This document shows, piece by piece, positions 22,286 through 33,200 of a stretch of DNA of 64,000 nucleotides (position 1 is its first letter; each line of letters begins with the position of its first letter). A program made the position numbers and the translations under genes. The notes beneath the pieces were generated by a model, which saw only the letters and a list, made by a program, of their open reading frames with translations, ran no database searches and was not told where the DNA came from. This DNA comes from Coffea arabica (Eukaryota; Streptophyta; Magnoliopsida; Gentianales; Rubiaceae), in the NCBI RefSeq assembly GCF_036785885.1, contig NC_092320.1, positions 17,733,557-17,797,556 of the forward strand, read 5' to 3'.

Positions 22286-23224
22286 AGGATGGCAATGGGC
22301 GCGGGTGGCGGCAGGCACCCGTCCCGTAGGGGGCCAATGGGACGGGGGCGGGGGGAATTTTTTTCTCCCCTCTTAGGAACGGGGCGGGGGCTGGGGAGTG
22401 TACCCCGTCTCACCACCCGCTTTAAAAAAATAAATATATAAAAAATATATATGTATATAATTATGAGTAAATCTTATATATACTGACAGTGTATACACTA
22501 TCATCGTTGAATCCATGACATGTGTGCAAAAGTTGAATTTCAAATTTATATTTTGCATAGTTATCGTTTATCTAACGCTGACAATGTATACACTGTCAGT
22601 GTAGGAAAGATTGATCCTATAATTATATATAAAATATATAATTTAATTAGTTACAAACTTATGATAATGATATTATTAGTTATATGTATTGTATAATGTA
22701 TATTAGTATATGTAATATAATTGATATTATCAATTATACTAATAATTATATATGTCTACTAATAGAAATTATTAATTGGTTATACTAAATTTACTAATAC
22801 ATTTATACTAAATCCCTAATTACACTTAATAGTCTGCGGGGTCCACTCCCTGCGGGACACACCTAAAAAAAAAAATACAATAACATTTTTTTCTCAAAAA
22901 AAAAGCACAAGCATAATAATAAATTAATGATTATATTTGTATCAAAAGTGAAAACTTGACTACTTTAGTTGTATTTATTTCATCATGTTGGATTGTATTC
23001 AAATAACTTTTGTTTAATTATTTTTATAAGTTTCAATTGTGAAATTACAATGAATAATAATTTGGTGATGTATTGATATTTTAGTACTTGATTATTTGAT
23101 AAAATTTAACTATAATAAAATTATATAACAAATTTTTATTAACCCCACGAGAGCATCCATGGGACAAGCAAGGCGGGGGTAGGGGAAATTTGTAGGCAGC
23201 GGGGCCGGGGGCGGGCCATCCTTA
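22286..23224. mobile_element. G-rich-ended TIR element (non-autonomous), about 0.94 kb
   Basis: Left end AAGGATGGCAATGGGCGCGG and right end GGGCGGGCCATCCTT are inverted copies at the tip (ATAAGGATGGC), each followed by about 100 bases of very GC-rich sequence in an otherwise AT-rich area. The interior is AT rich and non-coding. Flanks are repetitive AAATAAATA, so the target duplication cannot be fixed. It resembles widespread plant MITE-like elements with GGATGGC tips. It holds a smaller nested element at 22467-22613. Confidence 0.55.
22467..22613. mobile_element. Small nested MITE, about 147 bp
   Basis: Terminal inverted repeats: left AATCTTATATATACTGACAG, continuing GTGTATACACTATCA; right, read on the minus strand, AATCTTTCCTACACTGACAG, continuing GTGTATACATTGTCA. 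It sits inside the larger G-rich-ended element, so it inserted later. Non-coding. Confidence 0.6.
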
Positions 23225-23941
23225 TAAATAAATAGTCACGTAAACAACAAATAAATTGCCATATGCTATGTCATACTTCACACCTATTCGCGTTTTGTCA
23301 ATTGCCGAACTGGAGGTGTTTTCCATCCTTCTTTTAATTTTTACTTTAGAAAAAAAAAAAAAGAAAGAGGAATTAAGTGGATGATATTGGACGATAGAAG
23401 TTTGTAGTGTGGTAAAATTCAAAACCAAAGGGGATAAATAGTGATTTACCATTCTTTTGGTAATGCCCAAAATACAAATTTGATCATTATGTCAAATAAG
23501 AACTAGTGATTGAGCTTAATTATTTCACTTCCTCCTTAAAATTAATCTTACCAATCATATATCGATACGATGCTCAAGACGAAAACCTACCAATAATCTC
23601 GGTCTCAATTTCTATAGGAACAAGTTTCTATTTTTGCTATATTACCACTTGACTTGCCAGTTAAATACCTGTTCCTCTCTTGGAGGGTGATTTCTAACAC
23701 GCCACAAATTCCCATTCTTTACTCTGAGGTATTCCAGCTATACTCAAACTCTGCCATCTAATTGCTATATTGCAAGTTGGCTCCAAATTTACTACTATAA
23801 ATTGCAAATTTCTTCTACTATGAGTTAGGGCTTTACTTGTTCCACAATCTAGACATGTAAAACTAAGCTGCTTTTCATATATATCCTTTTTTTCAAAGAG
23901 AGAAACCTTTACAATCCAAAGCATCCTTGTTACAGATCAAC
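23225..23941. other. Promoter and spacer upstream of F-box gene 2
   Basis: No coding frame. 23777-23910 is similar to 26903-27020 and so belongs to a duplicated promoter segment. AT rich, with a poly-A run near 23349. Confidence 0.5.
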
Positions 23942-25066
23942 ATGGCGGAGAAGATTAAGAAGCGGAAGGGTAAAACAAGGCCCTGGGCTGATCTTCACGA
24001 AGACCTCCTACGAACAATCATTCAGAAACTTTGCTTATATGATCGAGTTCATTCGATCCTAGTTTGCAAGGAGTGGCAAGCAAAAATCTTAACAATTCAG
24101 CCATTAACGAGTAGTAGACTACCCTGGTGGATGTTCCAGTACAATTGGCGTAAGAGCTTCCAAAACAACAGTCAAAAACTAACACTTGATGGGATGTTAT
24201 TCAACCCAGATTCGAGAAAACTTTATCCTGTTAAGAAGGACAATTGGAAGTCAAAATATATGAGCCTTGTCTTCCAAGCAAGGCCGTGTGCTTCAGAACA
24301 AGGCTGGCTGCTTTTCTTCAAGGGGCTTAGGAAGAATGGTACCTCTTTTTTCTTTTATAATCCGTTCTCTAATGATTTCATGTTGCTACCATCATTAAGT
24401 AGTTGTACTGGTTACGTTAGAGCTGCTTTTTCAAGAATTCCCACTTCTCCCGATTGTGTTGTCTTCATCGCATACCATGTCAATCAAGAGCTACACATTG
24501 GAACATACACTTTTGGGGAGACAAACTGGAGAACCCAAGTTGTTGCGCAGGCAGGGGATATAGTAAAGAGTATTGTCTACAGTTCTGAAAAAAGTGAGGT
24601 ATATTGTGTTTTCTGGGGAGGGAAGTTAGCAAAATTCGATGTCGTCGGCAGATGTTGGAGTTTGGTCAAAGAACGAAGTTTGTATCATTTAGCATCAAAC
24701 AAACAAATCCTGATTGAATACAAAGGGCAGCTTTTATTATTCAGCATTCATGATATTCAGTTGGGTTACATCTACAGATTTGATTGGTCTCTCATGGACT
24801 GGATTGCTCTGGATAGCTTAGGCGGTGGAGCAATTTTTATCGACTTCTCTCATTCGCTGTCGATAGCAGTTGAAGAAGCATCAGGCTGGGAAGACAATAT
24901 AGTGTATACAAACTATGGGAACAGTAGATACTATTATTCTTCTTACTCGTTGAAGACTCGACAGTCCTGCGATCTTAGTGAGTATTACGGCTATGAGCCA
25001 AAGCAAGGAACATATTGTGGCACAACATGGATTCAGCCTCAAATGCAAGGAAAACTCAAGAACTGA
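23942..25066 (+). CDS. F-box/DUF295 (KIB1-4 beta-propeller) protein
   Basis: Intronless, 374 residues. The ATG at 23942 (AACATGGCG, a good plant start context) is preferred; the open frame extends upstream only from TTG. F-box at residues 15-50 (RPWADLHEDLLRTIIQKL, LVCKEWQ). DUF295 blocks: ARPCASEQGWLLFFK, FFFYNPFSNDFMLLPSL, FSRIPTSPDCVVFIAYHV, GTYTFGETNWRTQVV, YIYRFDWSLMDWIALDSL, GGGAIFIDFS. It is the clear paralog of the gene at 20111 but has no heptad insert. The likely role is substrate receptor of an SCF ubiquitin ligase; target unknown. This family is lineage-specific and fast-evolving in plants. Confidence 0.85.
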   Translation: MAEKIKKRKGKTRPWADLHEDLLRTIIQKLCLYDRVHSILVCKEWQAKILTIQPLTSSRLPWWMFQYNWRKSFQNNSQKLTLDGMLFNPDSRKLYPVKKDNWKSKYMSLVFQARPCASEQGWLLFFKGLRKNGTSFFFYNPFSNDFMLLPSLSSCTGYVRAAFSRIPTSPDCVVFIAYHVNQELHIGTYTFGETNWRTQVVAQAGDIVKSIVYSSEKSEVYCVFWGGKLAKFDVVGRCWSLVKERSLYHLASNKQILIEYKGQLLLFSIHDIQLGYIYRFDWSLMDWIALDSLGGGAIFIDFSHSLSIAVEEASGWEDNIVYTNYGNSRYYYSSYSLKTRQSCDLSEYYGYEPKQGTYCGTTWIQPQMQGKLKN

Positions 25067-26766
25067 CACTTCCTTGTCCTCTCACATTGTAACTTGTTAT
25101 TACTACATATGTGAAGCACTTTACTTTCTGGAACAAAGATGATATTGACAAGTTTTATTTAACTTGTTATTACTACATATGCTGTTTTTCAGTTTCCCTT
25201 TTTGATTCGAGTATCATGTTGACGTTTAAAATAATGTTAGTTGTTTGTTTTGAAAGAATTTAGGATGGAAAGAAGGGGAAAAAAAAAGGAGAGAGAGGGG
25301 TTTTTTGTGTCTGGATAGATTCTTTAAGAAGGGAAAGTAAACCAATAGAAAGGAAAGGGAAAGAATTATTTTTGTTTCAGGTTGCAAAAGTTGGAAAGAG
25401 AGATAGGAGATCGTGATTGGTGAAAAATTAAAAGTTTGATACAAAATTCATTTGTTCTATTTTTATGATTAAAGTAACTTTTTTCCCAATGCAATCTTCA
25501 TACCACCATAAAAATTAAACCCTAGTCATTTTATTAATAAGTTTTTTTTTCCCTGTTTGGTTCCCTTAAGGCATTGGATAAGGGGAAAAAAAGAGATGAA
25601 ACCAATAATAGCAAGCCTGCTTCTTGTTTGCAAACAACCCTATTAATAATATTTGGAGCTTTTGAATATTAAACTTTTTCTATTGATGTTCATTCAGATT
25701 TTTTTTTCTTTAAAGGAATGGGAGTGAAAGCAAAGGAAAGATACTGGCAGAATAAGTTTTTTTTTTTTTTTATAGGGATTTAAGAATACAATTGCAATTG
25801 AGACAGTTTGCTTGACCTCTGATTAAAACTGCAATTGCCAATGGCGAGGACACCTATTTGTGGAATGATTTTATGCATCCTACTAGAGTATTGTTACATA
25901 TTCTATGCTTACTGATTTTGGTAGGTTTTTGGGTCTGAAATGTGAATTGTATTATATATGTGTGCTAGATGTATTCTTATATCCCTATAAATATCTCTAA
26001 AAGGGGATACTAATCTTAATAACTAGTGGCTCAAAAGAAAAATTAATAACCAGTGGAAAAAGAGAAAATACTAATTTTAATACATAACTTTAATCTAACT
26101 ACTGTTACATAAATTCTTCCAATATATAGTTATGGATGTAGACTTCAAATGACTTTAATTAGACATTATGGCTATAATAACTAATGAAGTTTAAGTACTT
26201 GTATAAAATACCTTTGGGGATTTTTTCCAAAAAAGAAGTTTTTCTTTTTTTCTTTTTTTGTCTTTCCTTCCTAATAAAACGTAATATTCAAATGATAAGT
26301 TTTAAAATAATTATCTTAATGTTCCTATAATACAAATAATTCTATAAAATACTTGTTTCGCTCCAAAATTAATTGATAGCCTATATGAAATGCTTAAGAC
26401 TTTGTTATATGTGTCAAATACTTGGGGGTCAAAATTGCATTTCTCTCTTTAAGAAAACCTTGAACGCGTTTAAAATATTTTAATTCAATATTGTTAAAAC
26501 ACGTTAAGACCAATGATACCTTATGTGGTGGCTAAGATTGAGATACAGGAAGGTTCTAAATTCAAATTCTTCTCTTTTCTACTAAAAATGTAATTAAAAG
26601 TTAAAAACTCTGGAAATCATTAAAAGTTGTGCCCCTCTCATCCCCTTCCGTCCGTGTTGAGCATATAGCTTGAGAATGCATTATCATCTATCCCTAAATT
26701 AGCAAAGAAATTAAACTTTTTTGGACAATTAATATCCAAACCTACCTCTTATCATGTGCCCTTAGT
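25067..26766. other. AT-rich spacer with 5' member of a segmental duplication
   Basis: 25200-25760 (3' flank of F-box gene 2) is diverged but collinear with 28160-28570. The rest is AT rich, with poly-A/poly-T tracts and no coding frame. About 26515-26610 has a weak tRNA-SINE look (GGTTCTAAATTCAAATT), which is not enough to call. Confidence 0.45.
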
Positions 26767-26899
26767 AGAAGAACCTATTATCCTTAGGTAATCCTTTTAT
26801 ATTGATACTCTACTTACTAATACCCGGTTTACAAGAAGAACCTATTATCCTTAGGTAATCCTCTTGTATTGAAACTCTACTTACTAATACCCGGTTTAT
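26767..26899 (+). repeat. 67-bp tandem duplication
   Basis: Two copies starting AGAAGAACCTATTATCCTTA at 26767 and 26834, both ending in ACCCGGTTTA, differing at a few bases. Confidence 0.9.
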
Positions 26900-26902
26900 A
26901 AA

Positions 26903-27020
26903 TTGGTTCCAAATTCTGCAAACCACAATTTTCTTCAATGAAAAAAGGGCTTGCCTGTTCCACAATCCAAACATATAAATCTGAACTGCCTTTCATTTCT
27001 TTTGTTAAAAGAGGGATTTT
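26903..27020 (+). pseudogene. Promoter remnant of a third F-box locus
   Basis: Matches the upstream region of F-box gene 2 (23777-23910): TTGGTTCCAAATT versus TTGGCTCCAAATT, then TTGTTCCACAATC versus CTGTTCCACAATC, and TGCTTTTCAT versus TGCCTTTCAT. Where the F-box ATG should follow, a transposon begins (27031). The 3' flank of the same duplicated unit resumes at 28157. No F-box coding sequence is left between them. Confidence 0.5.
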
Positions 27021-27030
27021 ACCTCCTTTT

Positions 27031-28156
27031 GGGTAAATTACTTATAATGATGTGATTTTACATAATGTCACGTGATCCCCCAAATGTTTCAATACAACCA
27101 CTTAATCCTCCTATAATTTTATATAAAGTGAAAAATGAATAAAATGCATAATCAGTTATAGCGTTTATACCAAATGCACTATAAAAGTACGCATAATAAA
27201 ATCTTAGGGTCTGTTTGATAACATAAAAAAGTGCTGAATCTGAATTTTTTCAGACATTCAGATGTTTTGAGTGTTTGATAAATGAAAATCCATTTGCTGA
27301 ACTTGTTAAGTAGTGCTAAACTTGTGTGTATTTTTTTCAGCACAAGAATTCTAACTGAATGCTTAATTCTGATAGAAATCAATAGAATTACTTCAATTAC
27401 CTTATTTTATCTAACAAATCTACCCTTGTTTGTTAATTATGTTCAAAATTCTTATCTAATTAAACAATCTAATATTCTCTATCTAATGATTTTCTATTTC
27501 TTTTTTCTCCCTTTTGAATGATTTTCACATCTTCTCCATACTCCTCATATAATATATTTCATCTTTTATATTAATTTGATTTAAAAATAAATATTGTCAT
27601 TTTCACACCTAACATTTTTAGCTAATTAAATCATAGGTTCTATTTCTTTTTTAGATGAAAAGATATAAGGGCAAATTTGTCAAATTTAACTTATTAAGCA
27701 TTTAGTTATAAAATGTTTATCAAACAGTATAAATAGGTTTAACATTAAAATTCAGACATTCATATATTTCTTTTCAGTACTTAAAATTCAGCAAATTAAT
27801 TGTTTCAGTATTCAGATTTCAGAATTCAGACTTCAGAGTTCAGATTCAGTTTTATCAAACGGAACCTTAATCTCTATGTAACCCTCTTATCATTTGTATA
27901 AATATCCATTTTATCCCCTATAATTTGTGTATTTATCCATGTAATCCCTCATATTTTATACAAGGTAGTTAACCCGTCAAATAATTTAACATTGAAATAA
28001 GGGCACTATTGATATTTCAATTAATGACAATACATAGGTTAGTTTCTGTCAAATTTTCACTTTACATAAATTTGTTGTGGTGAAGTGGATATTTTGAACA
28101 TTAGGGGGTCATGGGGTAGTAGACAAAACCACAGGTGAGTTATATGTAATTTACCC
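27031..28156. mobile_element. TIR element (GGGTAAATTAC ends), about 1.1 kb
   Basis: Left end GGGTAAATTACTTATAATGA and right end, read on the minus strand, GGGTAAATTACATATAACTC. Similarity of the two ends continues for about 110 bases down to TATAAAGTGAAAA at 27122 and TTTTCACTTTACATAAA at 28055. Such ends are common in plant MuDR-like or MITE families. No clear target duplication. It contains the Tourist-like MITE at 27207-27866 and no coding frame. Confidence 0.6.
27207..27866. mobile_element. Tourist-like (PIF/Harbinger) MITE, 660 bp
   Basis: Inverted ends GGGTCTGTTTGATAAC and, on the minus strand, GGTTCCGTTTGATAAAAC. Both are flanked by TTA (27204-27206 and 27867-27869), the target duplication of PIF/Harbinger elements. 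The ends carry repeated TCAGAATTCAGA-like motifs. Non-coding, nested within the 27031-28156 element. Confidence 0.7.
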
Positions 28157-30286
28157 ATTTCTTAATAATTCAAGTACCATATTGAGTTTTAGAACTATAT
28201 CAATTGTTTGGTTTGAAGGAATAGGTTTAGAGTTTAGAGTTTTAGAACTATATCAATTCTTAAAATTATGTATCAAAACAAACCCAATATTTTCCATGTT
28301 TATGTTTAGAGTGTCTTTTTTACAATATAATCTCCATCTCTATGCCACCATAAAACTTAATCCCTAATTGTTTTGTTAATAATGTCTTGGGCGTCAAATA
28401 AGCACACCAAAAACAGAAGCTGGGCCAATAATGCTGAGACCACTTACTAAATTGATGAACCCTATTAATAAATATTTGGAACTTTGAATTATCAAATTTA
28501 TTGTTTATGTTCGTTCAATCTTAAGTTTGCTTTGAAGAAATGGGAGGGAAACAAACGGAATGGAAACAGGGATAAGTTTTTTATGCATTAAGATTCACTT
28601 TTGAGGAGAAAAAGGAGACGATTGGATGAAATGAGATGAACTAGTTCTAATTATTTAAAAGGTTTTTTTTTTCCAAATACAATGTGATTTAACTCCAACA
28701 AATTTTGTCATTAGAACTCAATGCTTTAGTATATATAAAATTATTTTGAGATGCAACATGCTTTATTCCTTTGAATACTATTTGTTTTCATGCCTTTGTG
28801 CAACTAATGTTCATATTTGTTTTGTTTGTCTTGGCTTCTATCAAGTATTTATGTTTGTCATATAAGTCTTGTCTTCTGTCAAATATTCATGTTTATTATG
28901 TAAGTCCCAAACATTCATATTATCTAATAGCTAAATTATAGTTAGTTTAAATTCCATTACTTTGACTTTGTATATCCCATGTATATTGAAGGAAAAATAA
29001 GGCTATTTTTGTTTGAATTATTTTTATTTTAAACTATTGTTTGTTTGACTTAAATTCCTTGTATTCGGAAAAAAAAAAAAAAAAAAGAAGCTTTTGAATA
29101 AAATTTAAAAAATGAAAAAATTAGAGCATATTGAAGCAAAGGACTTAGTATATGAGAAAAATATTAAGTCCAAGACAAGTTAGTAAATCATGAAAATAAT
29201 TGATTAATTAGTGCATGTAAGAGAGAGGAAGAAGAAGAAGAAGAAGATGAAAAGTTAGAGAATAGAAAAAAAACTTAATTAGAGAGAGAAGAAGAGCAAT
29301 TAATTAATACTTAATAGACCTAGAAAGATCAAGAAAAATATATAGGGTTAACTAATTGAAAATAACCTTGACATTTGAATAAAATTCGCAAAAAAATTAT
29401 TATTCTGACAACATCACGAGCTGGCATTTGACCTTAAAATCAGGGTAGTTTCGAAGCTATGTGGTAGCATGGATATGGCAGATGCAGCCCCTAAGGCCAA
29501 AGATTTCTTTGCCATACATTGACCTTTGAGCTTTCGACTTGCTTTAGGATTACTCCCTTTGGGATTTTAGCAACTTTCCCTCGTATCATTTCTCTAATGA
29601 TAAATTTCTCTTCTCGAGAGACCTGCTGAGGTCTATTAAACATCATTTTGGCAGTGAGAAGCATGAATATTTTTTGAAACCCCTTCCGTTTACTCTTGGT
29701 TAAAAGATCACTTGCGATCGCTAACTCGAAGAAGAGGCAAGTTTAGAAAGAATTTCAAGCTGCAAAGAGGGTGACCAAATACTCCCATCATTCTCCAGGC
29801 ATCCACCCACTTCGCATCAGCGCTCGTCCCATCATCTGGGGGCCCGGGGCTTAATCTTCTGTTCATCCAAAGGTGATAAATATGGAGCAATAATACTTCA
29901 TTCAGAAACCTATCTTTTCCAGTGCAGTGCCACGGATTGGTGGTTGTAAATGTCTGGGGCCTAACCTGTGCGTGCTTTTGCAGACACGCGAGCATAACTA
30001 GCGTACTAATAATAATCATGAAAATTCTTGCCACTTAAAAGCATGAAAGTTCAGGGACATGACAGGGTACATGCTTAACATCTAACATCATGATTAATGG
30101 AGAGGCAAGCAAGAGAGGTTAATATCATCTTACACCAGAACAACAGTTTCTAGCCCTAAAAGAACACACCAAACAACATGGCTCCAACCGATCTCAACAT
30201 GGAGCCTGTTTAAACCATTTTGTACAGTAGTTATATGCGTATGACTAACCTCAATGACAGCTCAAATCTCTGCTATAATCTGTCAT
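28157..30286. other. 3' remnant of the third F-box locus and AT-rich spacer
   Basis: 28160-28570 is collinear with 25200-25760 downstream of F-box gene 2. Shared blocks include TTGTTTGG/TTGTTTTG, ACCACCATAAAA-like segments, ACCCTATTAATAA and GAAATGGGAGGGAAA/GGAATGGGAGTGAAA. The remainder is AT rich, with a GAA/AAG microsatellite at 29227-29248 and the small frame at 29708-30019. Right of that lies the NUP93 3' UTR. Confidence 0.45.
29708..30019 (-). CDS. Possible small secreted protein, unrecognised
   Basis: A 103-residue frame from ATG 30019. The first about 17 residues are hydrophobic (MIIISTLVMLACLQKHAQ), like a short signal peptide. The rest is rich in Trp, Pro and Leu (TNPWHCTGKDRF, NRRLSPGPPDDGTS). 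Base composition here is more GC rich than the surroundings. It lies 268 bases beyond the NUP93 stop codon, on the same strand, so it may instead be within that gene's 3' UTR. I recognise no family; it does not fit the CLE peptide consensus. It may not be a gene. Confidence 0.25.
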   Translation of the reverse strand: MIIISTLVMLACLQKHAQVRPQTFTTTNPWHCTGKDRFLNEVLLLHIYHLWMNRRLSPGPPDDGTSADAKWVDAWRMMGVFGHPLCSLKFFLNLPLLRVSDRK

Positions 30287-33200
30287 TTACAAGCTTCGGG
30301 CGACCTTTTCATACAAGTCACTAGGCCAGTTCCTGTTCACGTTATTTGCAAGGAAGTTTGCTATCTGCAGAATAATAATTAAAAAGAAAATCCATCAGGT
30401 AATAAAATTTGACGTGATAAAAAGGAAAACGGAAAACAATTGCATAGGCATAAACGCCCCAAATGAAACAATTCATTGAATCTCCATATGTTGAAAGTGT
30501 CCTTTAAGAAGTGTCTGCGACTCTGCCTAACAGACTCACCTTATAACTTCGGCTTCAGCCTTATATGTTTCAAGTTTGTGGAGATTCTCATCCAATTCAC
30601 ATTCACCAGAGCACAGTTATGCCAAATCAAAAAATGCTCAAATTTCTAAGTTTAATGTTCAGGAAACATTTTAGTTAACAACACGCTTAGCTACCTTTCC
30701 ATTGCAAGAAAGAGTGGAGGAATATAGCAGACTACAAATAAGTTGATTATTCAATTTGGAAAAACCTGATTATCCACTGGGTGAAATTGTAGATCAAATG
30801 CATTCAAGAAAGCCGAAAATTATTATCAAACTAGCACTTCTCACTGTATGGTATTCAATGCATATCTGCCTACAGGTGTCATCTAGAAGCCACTTCTACA
30901 ATGCGGCAAACAAGCAATCGGTAACCAATTAAAACCAATGTCTTTTCACTACATGTATTTTCCACTGAACAAATTTATACAGACTTTAAAGCACATCGCA
31001 AGTGAACTTGCTTGCAAGCTGAATATGTCAGTATGCTAACCATGTAGGAAAGGAGGGAAGTCCAAAAGCAAAATATAAAATTCATCTTAGATACACGACA
31101 AACTGAAAGCAAAAGGAGACAGATTACAGGAGTAAAACAGGACATCAATATCAGAAACATACCTTCGTTCTCAAGGCACGAAGCGAACCATCTGTATCTT
31201 TGACATTGTCCAAACAATGAAGAGCAACTCTTAGAAGGTCAGGCACACAAGTTTGGACATAAGGGGATAGATTATTAAATACGTCAGAGGCAAAATCCGG
31301 TGCTCGGGGATCAAGAGGAAGAAATGGAAGTTTTGCTACCTCCCTCAAAGCATCTAAATAATGTCCCACCCTCGCAAGCTTATGAACACACAAGATTGCC
31401 TCAAGCTGTCTTAACACAGTTTGCTGTTCCATAACATTCTCTCGCTCCTGAGGACTGCAAAGCAAATATTCTATAGAATTAAATTACTCCAAAAACAAAA
31501 TATTCAAACAACATAATTAATGAAAAAGTTTGCTTCTTTAACACGGTTATTCTTAACAATGCATGTACTCGGACAAAATTTTCAGGAGAAATAACATCAC
31601 TCCAAAAAAAATCCCCTGACCGGTGCCTTATCTAATACCTGATCTCTGGATGATACTTAAATGCCTCCAAAATATCATTTCCGGAATGAATGAGCCCAGA
31701 AGTCCTGCTCTCACCGTCCAATCTACCAAGTGATAGGGCACAAATTGCTTCAGACAGGCACTTGTTGACTGTCTCCAGAGCTCCAGAGAATGCCCCAACT
31801 CTCTTTTGAATCTCTATGGACTGAGTTTGAAGGAAAATAAGTGTGACAGAGAAACGTAAGCATTAAACCAATAAATGCATAGCTGAGCAAAAATAAATAA
31901 AAATAAAACATCATAACCGTAAATGAGAATCCATGTAATGATAGGTCCAAAGAAGCAAAAGCTACAGGAAACAGCAGAAGAAAATAATTCCACAAATCTT
32001 TCAAACAGGTATTCTTTTGCGTGACCTAATTTTAAGACTGAAATCAAATACTCTGGTCGGTAAAGAATAAGTTTCTTCAGATTTTAGCAAAACCAAAACG
32101 ACTATAATGTCTGACGCAGAAGTGCGTTTGGATATCTAGCATAGAGAAATTAGGTGATTATCAATTAATAGCAGCCAAAAAGCTACAGCATGCAAAATTC
32201 CAGAGAAGCTATCAAGCAGAAATACAACATAATGGAGACTGGAAATGCTAGGTCATCTCCAAGGACCAAGACGAAGCATTGCCCCATTGCTCTAATGACC
32301 TTCCTCGAACAGATTCAATTACAAAAGATGAACAAACTTCTCATAAACTCTCATGTAATGTGTTCATGATACTGCTACATAATCATCACGTGAAGTATGA
32401 AAATTCTAAAGAAGAAAATAGAAAAATTTTACACTTGAGTGCAATAGCTAATCAATATAAGAGACAATATTTTGAGTGCATTAAAAAGGAATAATCACGA
32501 AAAGTGGTACTCAAAAGAAGCTTAAACCAAGCCATTACTGGGTTTAACCTGAAATGCCATGAGACGGTCTAAGGGCATCTGAATGCCAGCTGAATACAAA
32601 GAGATAATGAATCATACTTGCCTCCCACATTGCCACCTCCTTGTGTTAATAACAGAGAGGAATATACATGGTCCTTTGACAGAGGAACCTCATAAACAGA
32701 GGTCCAACATTAGATATCTATTTTAACCCAGTGGCCTACTGGAATAATTTATTTCCTTTTGTCTTAAATATTCTACTTATCCAAGGTCGTGAATGCATAA
32801 AAGTCATCCTAGCTCGCAGCAAAGGATATGTACCCCAAAAATAAACTCAACCAAAAAGACTGGGCAATGTCCAAATTTGAGAAAAATTCAAAGAAAGAGG
32901 AATCCATGGAAGTAATAAAAAGATAATTATTTCTCTATTGGATGATTACACATCCATTTGAAAAGAAAAATTAGCACCATCATCACTATGATCAGTCCAT
33001 ACTGTCCCATTACCTACCAAGAATCTAAAAGCAACTGGGATTAGAAACACGGTGTCAACATGTAAGGGGGGAAAAAACTGTGGATTGCATGAAACCGAGT
33101 ACTTCCCTTTTTAATTCTAAGACCAACTGGACTAAACTTGTATATTTGTAGCACAATGGAACTTTCTGAATGTGCTAAGATAACTAAATAACACAGTTAA

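Noticed and set aside
26515-26610. tRNA-derived SINE
   Set aside because: Only a weak B-box-like stretch; no convincing A box, tail or target duplication.
29860-29905. CLE peptide motif in NRRLSPGPPDDGTS
   Set aside because: Lacks the Gly-Pro-Asp/Asn-Pro and terminal His/Asn pattern of CLE peptides and is not at the C-terminus.
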